From Paludibacteraceae bacterium (GTDB lineage: Bacteria; Bacteroidota; Bacteroidia; Bacteroidales; Paludibacteraceae), in contig CAJOMJ010000022.1 in the NCBI GenBank assembly GCA_905235505.1, forward strand, positions 1-64,000: 64,000 nt of DNA. The letters run 5' to 3'. A program made the position numbers and the translations under genes. The notes under the pieces are model-generated. The model worked only from the letters and a program-made list of their open reading frames with translations. It ran no database searches and was not told where the DNA came from. Positions 28,060 to 38,090 of the stretch are shown one piece after another. How positions within the stretch are numbered: position 1 is the first letter of the stretch; each line of letters begins with the position of its first letter.

Positions 28060-29528
28060 TTACAGTTTGTTTATTACTTGTGCTTTAGTGCGGAAGAAAT
28101 TGCTGTCGTAGTTGCCGGAGTCGTTGCCGGAGAGAAGCCGATAGCCGATATCTCCCCATGGAGCCGAGCGGTCGGAAACAGACGTGTCTTCATGAGTGTC
28201 GTTGTCTATATACGGACTCACTAATTGTTGGAAGCTCTTCACTCTTGCGATGGCTGCATCGGGTTGAATGAGTTCGGTCTCGGCAACAATCTGCTTGAGA
28301 TATTGCTTGTAGGTGTTTTCATATTCGGCAATAGAGAGAACTTTGCGGACCAACATCCTGTCGGCTCCGCGGCTGCCCCACTGCATAGGGTTCTGCGTGC
28401 CCGCATTGCTGATCAGACCATTGGTTCCGAGAGTATTGTCGTAATCGTAGGGTATGAAGAGAAAACGGTGGGTGAGGTCAAAATAGAAATAGTAGTTGTT
28501 GCCGTTTATCCAATAGTCGTCCCACATGCCTACCGCCACGTTTACTGCGAGTGCTCTCAAGAACTGGTCAACATACATGTTCTGTTCAAGATACTGTTTG
28601 AGTGCATCGCTTCCGCTTTGCAGAGGGCGCATGTTCTCCATAAAGTTGTAGAGTTCCTGTTTGGCGGCTTCCAAGCCTGTTTTCTTGTTGGTCTTGAGAG
28701 AGTATGAATAGTCGTTGTAGTCGTCGGAGATACCCATCTTGCCGGTGCCTGTATTATTGAAGTCACTGAGGTCGGCAATACCTTTGCCGTACCCTGCTTT
28801 CCACAGGTTGCCGTCGTTGTCGGGTATCAGACCGTCTTTCTTTCTGTCGTCAAGATAGCCGCTGCGTACCCCCTCTACCATTTGGTAAACGCCGAAGTAG
28901 GCGGGTTTGTTGTCGCCTTCCACATGGAGATACAATCTGCAATATGATGAGCGTGGCGCACACCAGCAGCCGAAGCGGCGGAAGAGGTCGTAAACACCTC
29001 GCGGCAGTACGACGGGTCGTTGTTGAACCACTTGAGTACCATACGGTCAGACCCGAAGAAGCGCTCGCCTGTGGCATATTTGGTGAAGCGGATACCGAAA
29101 TGGGCATGGTGCCAGTCGGGGTTATTGCGGTTATGTCTCTCGCCTGTGTAGCCCTCAGGGCGGCGGCGGGAGGTGTTGCCGCGCGGACGCAGACCTACAC
29201 TATCACGCTTGAATACATCATCATTCTTCCTGAACTCAAACTGTGCCGGTAGATAATCGTCGTTATTGGGGTTACGGTCGAAATTATCAAGATAGATATT
29301 CCAGTTCTCTTCGGTGATGGTGATAATAATCTCCGGCACGGCATCAAGGTCATATAGATAATCAGGGTTGCGCCGTTGGTCGGGCGTGCGCGTATCTATC
29401 GAGTCTTCTTTCTGCTCGGGGATAGTGTCAGAATGTTGCTTCGTGTCGTCAGGGTTAATTATTATAAGGTTGCATGACGAGAGCAGTACGGCAAGCAGAA
29501 AGAACAGGTATTTTGCTTTGTGTGACAT
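28060..29528 (-). pseudogene. CotH-kinase-family lipoprotein, frameshifted
   Basis: Two overlapping minus-strand frames together make one CotH-like protein. The first starts at ATG 29528 (lipobox LLSSC, lipoprotein) and reads to WFNNDPSYCREV. There the frame is lost near 29000-29015, at a TTT run. The second frame then gives YDLFRRFG.....APRSSYCRLYL and FGVYQMVEGV, which continue the CotH pattern, followed by the acidic IPYDYDNTLG motif and the end at 28060. One missing base would restore about 490 residues. CotH proteins are atypical protein kinases; in Bacteroidales they are often exported lipoproteins of unknown role. Either a recent pseudogene or a sequence error. Co-directional with rfbB. 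Confidence 0.8.
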
Positions 29529-29552
29529 AAGATATTGCTTTATAATGCGGTG

Positions 29553-29584
29553 CAAAGTTAGCACTTTTTTCACAATAATACCAA
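29553..29584 (-). promoter_or_regulatory. Probable promoter of the CotH-like gene
   Basis: On the minus strand TAACTTTG (29560 to 29553) matches TAnnTTTG, and TTGG (29584 to 29581) lies 20 bases upstream in the -33 position. The leader to ATG 29528 would be short, about 20 nt. Confidence 0.6.
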
Positions 29585-29687
29585 TGAAAATGCCTGTTGC
29601 ATAAGTTTGCAAGGACTTTGATTTTGTAATATACTGAATATCAAGCCGAATAGAAGACTATAAAATTGCAGTGCATAACTGTAAATG

Positions 29688-29719
29688 TTTGCAGGAAATG
29701 TGAATTTGCTATATCTTTG
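29688..29719 (+). promoter_or_regulatory. Probable promoter of the VWA lipoprotein gene
   Basis: TTTG (29688-29691) and TATCTTTG (29712-29719) are separated by 20 bases, a full match to the Bacteroidota -33/-7 consensus. The start codon lies 57 nt downstream. Confidence 0.75.
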
Positions 29720-29775
29720 CAGCGTCGGACAGAACGAACTGACGACACAGATAATCCATTAAAAAAATAACTATT

Positions 29776-30990
29776 ATGAAGAACAGCAAAAAATTGATTA
29801 GTGTAGTATTATGCACTATTATGCTCTCGGGTTGTTACAAGAACTCGGAACCGCTGCCCGGTGCCGCCGATTATGATGCCGTAGGTGGTGATCTGACAGG
29901 TGTCGAGGGTCGCGTAGAAGGCGAAGAGCATACAAGCGGTCAGGCAGGCAAGGTGACTGCAGGCGAGTGGCGTGATTTGGACCATTGGCTCTTCTGGTCA
30001 GAACTTATGCAGAATACCATTACTGACGAGAATCAGCAGGAGTCTGACTATACCGACAAAAGCGGGTATTGGAAGATGTTCACCAACAACCGTGTCGCCG
30101 TGTCAGTAACCGATGCCTCCGGCAACCCGTTATGCGGAGTAGAGGTGGAACTGCTGCGTGGGGGTACACAGATATGGAGTACTTTCACCGACAACCGCGG
30201 CAAGGCTAACCTATGGGTGTCGCCATGGCAGAGTGAGACGGGGGTGCAAGCCGCAGATCTCAGTCTGACGGCAGGCGGGAGCACACTGCAACCTGTGGCT
30301 CTTACCAACTGGGGCAGTGAGCCGGCAGAGAATATCTTAATAGCCGATGCAGCCGAGGTAAAGGCTCTTGATATCGCCTTTATTGTTGATGCAACAGGTT
30401 CGATGGGTGATGAGATAAGTTTCCTGAAGAAAGACTTGCAGTCTATAATAGAGCGTGTAATGCAGCAGCAGACCGATGCTGAGGTTCGCACTGCAGCGCT
30501 CTTCTATCGTGACGAAGGTGACGAGTATGTTACTAAAGTGTCCGATTTCACCAACAATCTGAGTGAGACTGTCAGCTTCATCGGCAAGCAATCAGCCAAC
30601 GGTGGCGGCGACTATCCGGAGGCAGTGCACACCGCTCTTGAGAAAGGCTTGCAGTCGCTCAGTTGGAAAGAAACGGGTGCACAGCACCTCGCCTTTCTTG
30701 TGCTTGACGCTCCGCCACACTACGAAGATGCTGTGATTGTCAGTTTGCAGAAGTCTGTCAGGCAGTATGCCGCGCAGGGCATACATATCATACCTGTGGC
30801 AGCAAGCGGTGTGGATAAGAATACTGAGTTCTTCCTTCGTTTTACGGCTATACTTACCGATGGCACATACGTGTTTATCACCAACGACAGTGGTATCGGA
30901 GGCGACCATATTCGTGCCACAGTGGGCGATTATGAGGTGGAACTGCTCAATGATCTTCTTACCCGGCTCATACTCGGCTATCTGGAGTAA
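29776..30990 (+). CDS. VWA-domain lipoprotein
   Basis: A 404-residue lipoprotein with lipobox MLSGC and Cys20. Residues about 105-175 form a beta-sandwich resembling a carboxypeptidase-regulatory domain (VAVSVTDASGNPLCGVEVELLRGG). Residues about 197-390 are a von Willebrand factor A domain with the metal-ion-dependent adhesion site D205-A-T-G-S209 (FIVDATGSMGDE) and a later GGGDYPEAV loop. VWA domains bind ligands through a divalent metal; partner and role are unknown. It has its own good promoter and stands alone. Its 3' end overlaps the end of the convergent birA gene by 23 bases. Confidence 0.87.
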   Translation: MKNSKKLISVVLCTIMLSGCYKNSEPLPGAADYDAVGGDLTGVEGRVEGEEHTSGQAGKVTAGEWRDLDHWLFWSELMQNTITDENQQESDYTDKSGYWKMFTNNRVAVSVTDASGNPLCGVEVELLRGGTQIWSTFTDNRGKANLWVSPWQSETGVQAADLSLTAGGSTLQPVALTNWGSEPAENILIADAAEVKALDIAFIVDATGSMGDEISFLKKDLQSIIERVMQQQTDAEVRTAALFYRDEGDEYVTKVSDFTNNLSETVSFIGKQSANGGGDYPEAVHTALEKGLQSLSWKETGAQHLAFLVLDAPPHYEDAVIVSLQKSVRQYAAQGIHIIPVAASGVDKNTEFFLRFTAILTDGTYVFITNDSGIGGDHIRATVGDYEVELLNDLLTRLILGYLE

Positions 30991-31774
30991 TCACATAGCG
31001 CAGCTGCTTGAAGTGGTATCGACGGATGCTTTGGTCTTGCAAACGCAGGCAGAGGCATCCGTTGCTGTCAATATCCGCAATCTCTGCCAAGAACTGCCTT
31101 GAGTTGTCTTGCTGCTGAATGCTCACAGGCGTGAGCGATACCTCGCGCTCTTCGTACGGGTACATACCTCCGGCGCGATAAAGATGCTGCATGTATTGCC
31201 GTTTCAACTCTTCGGGGGCGTTGAGCAGTGGCAGCAGGCGTTCTGTCTCTTCTGCTATCGCATACATAAGCGTGTGCAGGTCATATTGTTTGCCGGTCAC
31301 TTGGCATAGAGATACAGGGTTAGGGGCGTCAGATATGAATCTCTCCTGATTGACATTCACTCCTACTCCGGCAACAGAGGTGGCAACATGGTTGCCCGCA
31401 AGAGTGTTCTCTATCAGTATCCCCGCTAATTTCTTGTTACCTATGTATATGTCATTAGGCCATTTGATTGTGAGCGAATCAGAGAGTTGAGGTTCTATGT
31501 GATTAAGCACATTGACTATGGCCAAGGGTACCAGCATTGAGATTCTGAACTGGTCGGCTGCAAGCAGATAGTCGGGCAGCAGCAGAGTGGAGAACAACAG
31601 GTTTTTGTTGCGCTCTGACTCCCATTTGTTGCCTTGTTGCCCGCGCCCTGCAGTCTGAAAGAAAGTGTAGAGGGTGTATAGGTTGTGAAGTCTGCTGCCG
31701 TCTTGCAGCATTTGCTTAAGGCGGTTGTTGGTAGAGTCGGTCTCTTCGATATAATGCAGTAGGTCGGGGGTCAT
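30968..31774 (-). CDS. birA: Biotin--[acetyl-CoA-carboxylase] ligase
   Basis: A 268-residue biotin protein ligase. It has the ETDSTN start, the biotinyl-AMP loop GRGQQGNKW (43-51), KWPND (104-108), KLAGIL and GVGVNVNQ. It attaches biotin to the carrier domain of biotin-dependent carboxylases using ATP. There is no N-terminal helix-turn-helix, so this is the monofunctional group I type, not a repressor. Its start overlaps the stop of the upstream dacB gene by four bases (ATGA), indicating co-translation. Confidence 0.95.
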   Translation of the reverse strand: MTPDLLHYIEETDSTNNRLKQMLQDGSRLHNLYTLYTFFQTAGRGQQGNKWESERNKNLLFSTLLLPDYLLAADQFRISMLVPLAIVNVLNHIEPQLSDSLTIKWPNDIYIGNKKLAGILIENTLAGNHVATSVAGVGVNVNQERFISDAPNPVSLCQVTGKQYDLHTLMYAIAEETERLLPLLNAPEELKRQYMQHLYRAGGMYPYEEREVSLTPVSIQQQDNSRQFLAEIADIDSNGCLCLRLQDQSIRRYHFKQLRYVITPDSRV

Positions 31775-33186
31775 TGTTGGCTGTAGAGGTCAAGAAGAAA
31801 CTGTTCAATCATTGTCTGTACTTGTCGTGATTTGCAAGCGGCATTATTCACTAAGATGGCAAATGCCAGTGTCTCGCCTTGTTGGTTGGTCATATAGCCG
31901 GCATAACTCTTTATGCGCGAGGTGGTGCCGCTCTTTGCACATACATTGCCTTGAAGAGGAGTGTTCTTCAAGAAACCCTTTAGTGTGCCGCTTTCTCCTG
32001 CAACAGGCAGCGACTCCATGAGTGTCGCTCTGTTGTTGCTTTTGTTCATATATGAAAGCAACTGAACAAGAGTGCCTGCCGACACGGCATCTTGCGGCGC
32101 AAGCCCGCAGCCATCCATGATGAAACAGTTCTGAAGATTGATGCCCCGGTTGCGCCAGCAGTTCTGCATTACTTGTACGGAGTTCTGTATGGTGCACGGC
32201 ACACTCATGCGGCAGGCAAGATAGCGGAACAGTTGCTCGGCATAGAGGTTGTTGCTGTTTTGGTTTATCTCTTTCAGTATCTCTGACAGAGGCTCGGAGC
32301 GGTATTCATACAGTGCGCTGCGCTCAGCATTGATACTCTCGGTAATATAATCCGCTTTGCCGCCTACTTTTATACCTTGCTCTTCAAGCCGTTGTCTGAA
32401 ATGTTCTGCCAAAAGCAGCGGAGGGTTGGGTATGTCGCCTTTCACACCGAAGATACCGTGATTAGAGGGTATGCTGCCTACAAGATAGCGTTTGTTGTTG
32501 TATGGTAGCCCGTGCACGTATGCACCATCGTAGGTGATACTTGTGCAACGAATATGGTTTTCAAACTCTATGTCTTCTATGTAGGGTATGGTTTTTACCA
32601 CGGTAGCCACTTGCCCGATGGCGGCACTATAGAGCTGGATATTGAGAGTATTGTCGAGATACGGCAGCGCATATACGCCTGCGGCATAGTAGTTGCCGAT
32701 ATCTTCCCAAATCCACTGAGGGTTAATAGCATCACCGTCGAAGAAACTGACATCCGCTATGATATTACCGCGGATTTCACGTATCCCTTTCTGCCGCAGA
32801 GACTGAACCCAACGGTAGAGAAAGAGCTGGTCTCCTATTTTCTGACTTCCGAGGGTAGGGTCGCCCGTACCGCGGATATAGAGGTTGCCGAGCAATACTC
32901 CGTCCACTATGTTGGAGTCGGTTTCCAAGTATGTAGAGAAGCGGAAATCGGGGCCGAGCAGTTCGAGTGCAGTTGTGGTAGTGAGCAGTTTCTGCGTGGA
33001 AGCGGGAGGTATGACAAATGCGGAACGGTGGTCAACTACAGTATTGCCCGTATTGAGGTTCTTGACGCAGACACCGATGTTCGCATTCCGCAGAGCAGGG
33101 TTGCTGAGAAAGTTGTTCAGAGAGGTCTGGGCACAAAGCCACATGCAGTATGCCGATAAGAGTGTGATTATGATAGTTCTTTTCAT
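31771..33186 (-). CDS. dacB: D-alanyl-D-alanine carboxypeptidase/endopeptidase, PBP4 class (peptidase S13)
   Basis: A 471-residue exported penicillin-binding protein with a signal peptide (about 1-19, ending LCAQ). The catalytic motifs are S63-T-Q-K66 (PPASTQKLL), SNN (NSNNLYAEQLF) and KSGT (CAKSGTTSR). It trims or cleaves peptidoglycan cross-links in the periplasm. It is followed directly by birA with a four-base overlap. A divergent promoter region of 94 nt separates it from the plus-strand kinase-like gene. Confidence 0.94.
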   Translation of the reverse strand: MKRTIIITLLSAYCMWLCAQTSLNNFLSNPALRNANIGVCVKNLNTGNTVVDHRSAFVIPPASTQKLLTTTTALELLGPDFRFSTYLETDSNIVDGVLLGNLYIRGTGDPTLGSQKIGDQLFLYRWVQSLRQKGIREIRGNIIADVSFFDGDAINPQWIWEDIGNYYAAGVYALPYLDNTLNIQLYSAAIGQVATVVKTIPYIEDIEFENHIRCTSITYDGAYVHGLPYNNKRYLVGSIPSNHGIFGVKGDIPNPPLLLAEHFRQRLEEQGIKVGGKADYITESINAERSALYEYRSEPLSEILKEINQNSNNLYAEQLFRYLACRMSVPCTIQNSVQVMQNCWRNRGINLQNCFIMDGCGLAPQDAVSAGTLVQLLSYMNKSNNRATLMESLPVAGESGTLKGFLKNTPLQGNVCAKSGTTSRIKSYAGYMTNQQGETLAFAILVNNAACKSRQVQTMIEQFLLDLYSQQ

Positions 33187-33221
33187 AGCAATAAAAAATC
33201 ATGTTAGAGCGTGCGAAATTA

Positions 33222-33241
33222 CAAAATTATTCTTACCTTTG
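33222..33241. promoter_or_regulatory. Overlapping divergent -7 elements for dacB and the kinase-like gene
   Basis: Plus strand TACCTTTG (33234-33241) and minus strand TAATTTTG (33229 to 33222) both match TAnnTTTG within a 94-nt gap. They would drive the gene at 33281 and dacB-birA respectively. Minus-strand GTTG at 33255-33252 is a possible -33. The -33 element for the plus direction is unclear. Confidence 0.5.
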
Positions 33242-33280
33242 CAAGCGAAAACAACTTGATAACCCTATAATCCGTATCCC

Positions 33281-33844
33281 ATGATACTTACCATCAGTCG
33301 CCAACTTGCAGCAGGAGGCAGAGAAATAGGCCGACTACTCGCTTCGGAATTGAACCTAAAGTATTTCGACAAAAAGTCACTTCTTGATTCGGCACGCAGA
33401 AGTGGTATTGCCGACGACCTGTTACTCAGGGCGGACGAGCACTACAATCTCTTCACGCTTGCCCTTTCTACCGACTCGCAAAAACTGTTCCAATTTCAAA
33501 CTGACACCATCCGGCAACTTGCACAAAGCGGCAACTGCCTGTTTGTGGGTCGTGCGGCAGATTATATTCTTCGCGACCGCAACGATGTATTCTCCGTTTT
33601 CCTTTCAGCAGATATATCTGATAGAATCCGTTGTGTGATGACGAAAGACAACCTGACCGAAGCTGAAGCAGAGTCGTTCATACTGAAGACTGACCGTCGC
33701 AGGGCGGACTATTATAACTTCTACACGGACAAACAATGGGGCGATAGCAACGGCTACGACCTGTGTCTGAATACCTCACGGTTCGGCGTGAAAGGCACGG
33801 TGAAGATAATAGAAGAGAGTATAGCAGTGGCTGGCCTCCGTTAG
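33281..33844 (+). CDS. Cytidylate kinase-like family protein
   Basis: A 187-residue P-loop-related kinase of the cytidylate-kinase-like group. It opens with ISRQLAAGGREIGRLLA, where canonical CMP kinase has a GPxGSGKS-type loop. Further conserved segments are YFDKKSLLDSA, CLFVGRAADYIL, DRRRADYYNFYTDKQWGD and DLCLNTSRFG. Members are widespread in Bacteroidota and Firmicutes, and their substrate is not established. The true cytidylate kinase is probably elsewhere. It ends 13 nt from the convergent end of purC. Confidence 0.85.
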   Translation: MILTISRQLAAGGREIGRLLASELNLKYFDKKSLLDSARRSGIADDLLLRADEHYNLFTLALSTDSQKLFQFQTDTIRQLAQSGNCLFVGRAADYILRDRNDVFSVFLSADISDRIRCVMTKDNLTEAEAESFILKTDRRRADYYNFYTDKQWGDSNGYDLCLNTSRFGVKGTVKIIEESIAVAGLR

Positions 33845-33857
33845 AAGGCAGGAAATG

Positions 33858-34814
33858 CTACAGTGTCTTCAGAGCCTTTTCGATATTACTCTGTATGCGG
33901 AGTGAGAGTTCTGCTTCTGACGCTGTCTGTTCTTTTACGAAACCCTCGCCTGTGATGTGCTCATAGAGTTCTACATAGCGGTCGGTAATGCCGTTCACTA
34001 TCTCGTTTGTCATCTCGGGTACCTGCTGCCCTGCTTTACCTTGGAACCCATTATCCATAAGCCATTCGCGCACAAACTCCTTCGACAGTTGGCGTTGGGG
34101 CAGACCCTGACGGAAACGTTCTTCATAGCCTTCTTTATAGAAATAGCGGCTTGAGTCGGGGGTATGAACCTCATCCATTAGCAGAATCTTGCCGTTGTGC
34201 TTGCCAAACTCGTATTTGGTATCAACGAGTATAAGCCCCTGCTTTGCGGCTATCTCCTGCCCGCGTTTGAACAGGTTGAGTGCATATAGCTCTATTTGTT
34301 CGTACTCGTCGGCAGGCACAAGTCCGCGAGCGATAATCTCCTCTTTCGATATGTCGGCGTCATGCTCGCCTATCTCTGCCTTGGTGGTAGGAGTGATGAT
34401 AGGCTCGGGGAAGGCCTCGTTCTCGTGCATGCCCTCAGGCAACTTTACTCCGCATATCTCTCTTGCGCCTGCTTTGTATGCCCGCCATGCAGAGCCGCAA
34501 AGGTAACCACGGACAATCATCTCAACCGGGTAGCCCTCGCAACGCAGACCGATAGTAACCATCGGGTCGGGCGTAAGGAGTTTCCAGTTAGGCACAATGT
34601 CGGCTGTGAGGTCAAGAAACTTGGCTGCGATGTTGTTGAGTATCTGCCCCTTGAAAGGTATGCCTTTGGGTAAGATTACGTCGAAGGCTGAAATACGGTC
34701 GGTGGCAACCATAACTAAAAGGTCGTTTCCGATGAAATATACGTCACGCACTTTGCCGTGATAGACTGCTGTTTGACCCGGGAAATGAAAGTCGGTCGAT
34801 GTTAATGAGGTCAT
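33858..34814 (-). CDS. purC: Phosphoribosylaminoimidazole-succinocarboxamide synthase
   Basis: A 318-residue SAICAR synthetase, the longer form rather than the roughly 240-residue E. coli type. Visible motifs include [60 protein letters not shown] and [14 protein letters not shown]. It joins aspartate to CAIR with ATP in de novo purine synthesis. It is the last gene of the 20-gene minus-strand nucleotide cluster, 32 nt after carB. No T-run terminator was found before the convergent neighbour. Confidence 0.96.
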   Translation of the reverse strand: MTSLTSTDFHFPGQTAVYHGKVRDVYFIGNDLLVMVATDRISAFDVILPKGIPFKGQILNNIAAKFLDLTADIVPNWKLLTPDPMVTIGLRCEGYPVEMIVRGYLCGSAWRAYKAGAREICGVKLPEGMHENEAFPEPIITPTTKAEIGEHDADISKEEIIARGLVPADEYEQIELYALNLFKRGQEIAAKQGLILVDTKYEFGKHNGKILLMDEVHTPDSSRYFYKEGYEERFRQGLPQRQLSKEFVREWLMDNGFQGKAGQQVPEMTNEIVNGITDRYVELYEHITGEGFVKEQTASEAELSLRIQSNIEKALKTL

Positions 34815-34846
34815 ATTGGTGTTGTTATGTTTGTTATGTTATTATG

Positions 34847-37800
34847 TTATTTCAGTTCTTCCCAACTGAGTATGTCGAGGTCATCAATGGAGATAGAGCA
34901 GAAGGCATTGATGAATGCACCTGCGAGGCGCGAGTTGGTGATGAGCGGGATATTGAGGTCAACAGCGGCACGGCGAACTTTGTAGCCGTTGTCTATGTTC
35001 TCGGTATCCACTACCTTGGGCACACTCACCACCATGTCAATCTCCTTTTTATGGAGCATCTTTAGCACTTTGGGTTCACCTTCTTCATCATTCATATAGA
35101 CGCGGGTGTTGGGTATTTTGTAAGTAGAGAGGAATGCGCTTGTACCTTTGGTAGCGTACAAGGTGTAGCCTCTGCTTTGTAGCAGTCGTGCAGGCTCAAG
35201 CATAGAAGCCTTGTCTTTGGGGTCGCCGGCAGAGAGGAGTACCGACTTCTGCGGCACTCTCATACCTACGGATAGCATAGCCTTCAGTAGCGCTGACGAG
35301 GCATCTGCACCTATGCAGCCGACTTCGCCTGTGGATGACATATCTACACCTAATACAGGGTCGGTGTTCTGTAGCCGGTTGAAAGAGAACTGGCTTGCTT
35401 TGACACCTACATAGTCGAAGTCGAAAAGCGACTTGTGAGGTTTCTGCACAGGCAAACCGAGCATCACGCGCGTGGCTATGTCAATAAGATTGATTTTGAG
35501 CACCTTGCTTACAAACGGGAAACTGCGTGAGGCGCGTAGGTTGCACTCTATTACTTTTATCTCGTTGTCGCGGGCAAGGTATTGTATATTGAAGGGTCCG
35601 GAGATGTTGAGTTCGCGGGCTATCTGACCTGAGATTTTCTTTATACGACGCACTGTCTCCACATATAGTTTCTGAGCGGGGAACATTATTGTGGCATCGC
35701 CGGAATGTACTCCTGCAAACTCCACATGCTCGCTGATGGCGTATGCTATAATCTCACCTTTGTCTGCCACGGCATCCATCTCCACCTCTTTGGTGTTCAC
35801 CATAAACTTGCTTACCACCACGGGGTGCTCTTGGCTCACTTCAGCAGCCAGTTGGAGAAAATGATGCAACTCTTCTTCCGAGGAGCATACATTCATTGCT
35901 GCCCCTGACAATACATAGGAGGGTCGGACAAGTACAGGGAATCCCACTTTCTCTACAAAGCGGTGAATATCGTCCATTGAGGTGAGCGCACTCCACTCGG
36001 GTTGGTCAACTCCTATCCGGTCAAGCATGGCGGAGAACTTGTCGCGGTCTTCTGCGTTGTCTATGCTGCGGGCTGTGGTGCCAAGAATAGGAATGTTCTG
36101 CTCATCCAGTTTGACGGCAAGATTATTGGGTATCTGACCTCCGGTTGATACTATTACCCCGTGTGGTGCTTCCGCATCCATGATGTCAAGTACGCGCTCG
36201 AATGTAAGTTCGTCGAAGTAGAGCCGGTCGCACATGTCGTAGTCGGTAGAGACGGTCTCAGGGTTGTAGTTTATCATTACACCATGATAGCCGTTCTGCC
36301 GTATGGTTTGCAGCGCCTGCACTCCGCACCAGTCGAACTCGACAGAGGAGCCTATGCGGTATGCACCCGAGCCAAGCACAACAATAGTCTTGTCATCATG
36401 CTGCGGCTCAATATCGCTTTTGACAGCGTTGTATGTAAGATACAGGTAGTTCGTTTGTGCCGGATACTCTGCTGCCAAGGTGTCTATTTGCTTGATGTAA
36501 GGAACAATACCCAACTGCTTGCGTCTTGCCCGCACCATGAGTACTGCTTTGTCCATACTATATTGCTTGCCCATGTGTAGGGCTCTTGCGATTTGGAAAT
36601 CGGAGAATCCTTGACGCTTGGCATGTAATAGCAAGTCGCTGCTGAGATGTTTAAGCGAATCAACTTCACTGAGGGCCTGGTCTGTGATATATATATTCTG
36701 CAGTCGTTGCAGAAACCAGAGGTCTATCTTCGTCAGCTCGTGTATTTTCTCAATAGAGTAGCCGGTCTTCAAGGCTTTGGCAATGATGAAGATACGCTTG
36801 TCGGTAGGGGCTTTCAAGGATTGTTCTATGTCATCGATATGAATATCCTTGTTGTCGGTGAACCCGTGCATGCCTTGTCCTATCATACGCAGACTTTTCT
36901 GCAGTGCCTCTTCAAAGGTTCTGCCTATTGCCATCACTTCTCCTACCGACTTCATAGAGGAGCCGAGTTGGTGGTCAACGCCACGGAATTTGCTCAAATC
37001 CCAGCGGGGCATCTTGCAGACTACATAGTCCAGAGCAGGCTCGAAGAAGGCAGAGGTGGATTTAGTGATAGAGTTGGTAAGTTCAAACAGACCATAACCT
37101 AATCCGAGTTTGGCTGCCACAAATGCCAGTGGATAACCTGTTGCTTTGGAGGCGAGTGCAGATGAGCGACTGAGTCGTGCATTGACTTCAATGACACGGT
37201 AGTCCTCGGAGTTGGGGTCGAGAGCGTATTGTACATTACATTCGCCTACAATACCGATATGACGTATTATTTTTATGGCGAGTTCGCGCAGTTTGTGATA
37301 TTCCGCATTGGTTAGTGTCTGCGAGGGTGCGATTACGATACTCTCACCCGTATGTATTCCTAACGGGTCGAAATTCTCCATGTTGCAGACAGTGATGCAG
37401 TTGTCGTAGCGGTCACGCACCACTTCGTATTCTATCTCTTTCCAGCCTCTAAGACTTTTCTCCACAAGAACCTGTGGAGAGAAAGAGAAGGCTTTTTCTG
37501 CCAATTGGAGCAACTCTTGCTCGTTGTCGCAGAAGCCGGAACCTAATCCGCCAAGAGCGTATGCGGCACGCAAGATTACAGGATACCCCAATCTGTCTGC
37601 TGCTTGACGCGCCTCTTCAATATTGCTGCATGCCTCACTGCTGATAGTCTTGACATCTATCTCACTCAGCCTCTCTACAAACAACTCCCGGTCTTCGGTG
37701 TCAATGATTGCCTGAACAGGAGTACCAAGAACTTCCACTCCGTATTTCTCGAACACTCCCTTGCGATAGAGTTCCACACCACAGTTGAGAGCCGTCTGAC

Positions 37801-38071
37801 CTCCAAACGATAGCAAGATTCCGTCAGGACGCTCTTTGTTGATTACTTTCTCTACGAAAGTGGCTTCGACAGGCAGGAAATATATGTGGTCTGCTACGCC
37901 TTCGCTTGTTTGTACAGTGGCTATATTGGGGTTGATAAGCACAGTCTCTATACCTTCCTCACGCAAGGCTTTGAGTGCCTGCGAACCGGAATAGTCGAAC
38001 TCACCGGCTTCTCCTATCTTGAGAGCACCTGAGCCTAAAACTAATACTTTCTTCAGATTATGTAGTTTCAT
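34847..38071 (-). CDS. carB: Carbamoyl-phosphate synthase large subunit
   Basis: A 1074-residue protein. The ATG at 38071 (MKLHNLKKVLVLGSG) fits the family start; a longer frame reaching into carA is rejected. It has two homologous ATP-grasp halves, with KVLVLGSGALKIGEAGEFDYSG opening the first and VVLGSGAYRIGSSVEFDWCGV the second, and a C-terminal MGS-like regulatory domain that ends in LDILSWEELK. With CarA it makes carbamoyl phosphate from bicarbonate, ammonia and two ATP, for pyrimidines and arginine. It is 19 nt after carA. Its place among purine genes, away from the pyr genes of the same cluster, is unusual. Confidence 0.96.
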   Translation of the reverse strand: MKLHNLKKVLVLGSGALKIGEAGEFDYSGSQALKALREEGIETVLINPNIATVQTSEGVADHIYFLPVEATFVEKVINKERPDGILLSFGGQTALNCGVELYRKGVFEKYGVEVLGTPVQAIIDTEDRELFVERLSEIDVKTISSEACSNIEEARQAADRLGYPVILRAAYALGGLGSGFCDNEQELLQLAEKAFSFSPQVLVEKSLRGWKEIEYEVVRDRYDNCITVCNMENFDPLGIHTGESIVIAPSQTLTNAEYHKLRELAIKIIRHIGIVGECNVQYALDPNSEDYRVIEVNARLSRSSALASKATGYPLAFVAAKLGLGYGLFELTNSITKSTSAFFEPALDYVVCKMPRWDLSKFRGVDHQLGSSMKSVGEVMAIGRTFEEALQKSLRMIGQGMHGFTDNKDIHIDDIEQSLKAPTDKRIFIIAKALKTGYSIEKIHELTKIDLWFLQRLQNIYITDQALSEVDSLKHLSSDLLLHAKRQGFSDFQIARALHMGKQYSMDKAVLMVRARRKQLGIVPYIKQIDTLAAEYPAQTNYLYLTYNAVKSDIEPQHDDKTIVVLGSGAYRIGSSVEFDWCGVQALQTIRQNGYHGVMINYNPETVSTDYDMCDRLYFDELTFERVLDIMDAEAPHGVIVSTGGQIPNNLAVKLDEQNIPILGTTARSIDNAEDRDKFSAMLDRIGVDQPEWSALTSMDDIHRFVEKVGFPVLVRPSYVLSGAAMNVCSSEEELHHFLQLAAEVSQEHPVVVSKFMVNTKEVEMDAVADKGEIIAYAISEHVEFAGVHSGDATIMFPAQKLYVETVRRIKKISGQIARELNISGPFNIQYLARDNEIKVIECNLRASRSFPFVSKVLKINLIDIATRVMLGLPVQKPHKSLFDFDYVGVKASQFSFNRLQNTDPVLGVDMSSTGEVGCIGADASSALLKAMLSVGMRVPQKSVLLSAGDPKDKASMLEPARLLQSRGYTLYATKGTSAFLSTYKIPNTRVYMNDEEGEPKVLKMLHKKEIDMVVSVPKVVDTENIDNGYKVRRAAVDLNIPLITNSRLAGAFINAFCSISIDDLDILSWEELK

Positions 38072-38090
38072 TTTTGGAGTGTTTTGCTGA

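Noticed and set aside
28875..29060. Programmed ribosomal frameshift in the CotH-like gene
   Set aside because: No slippery heptamer with downstream structure is evident, and the family is not known for recoding.
26910..29528. Surface-polysaccharide biosynthesis cluster around rfbB
   Set aside because: No glycosyltransferases, flippase or other rhamnose genes adjoin it; the neighbours are a CotH lipoprotein and the end of the uptake locus.
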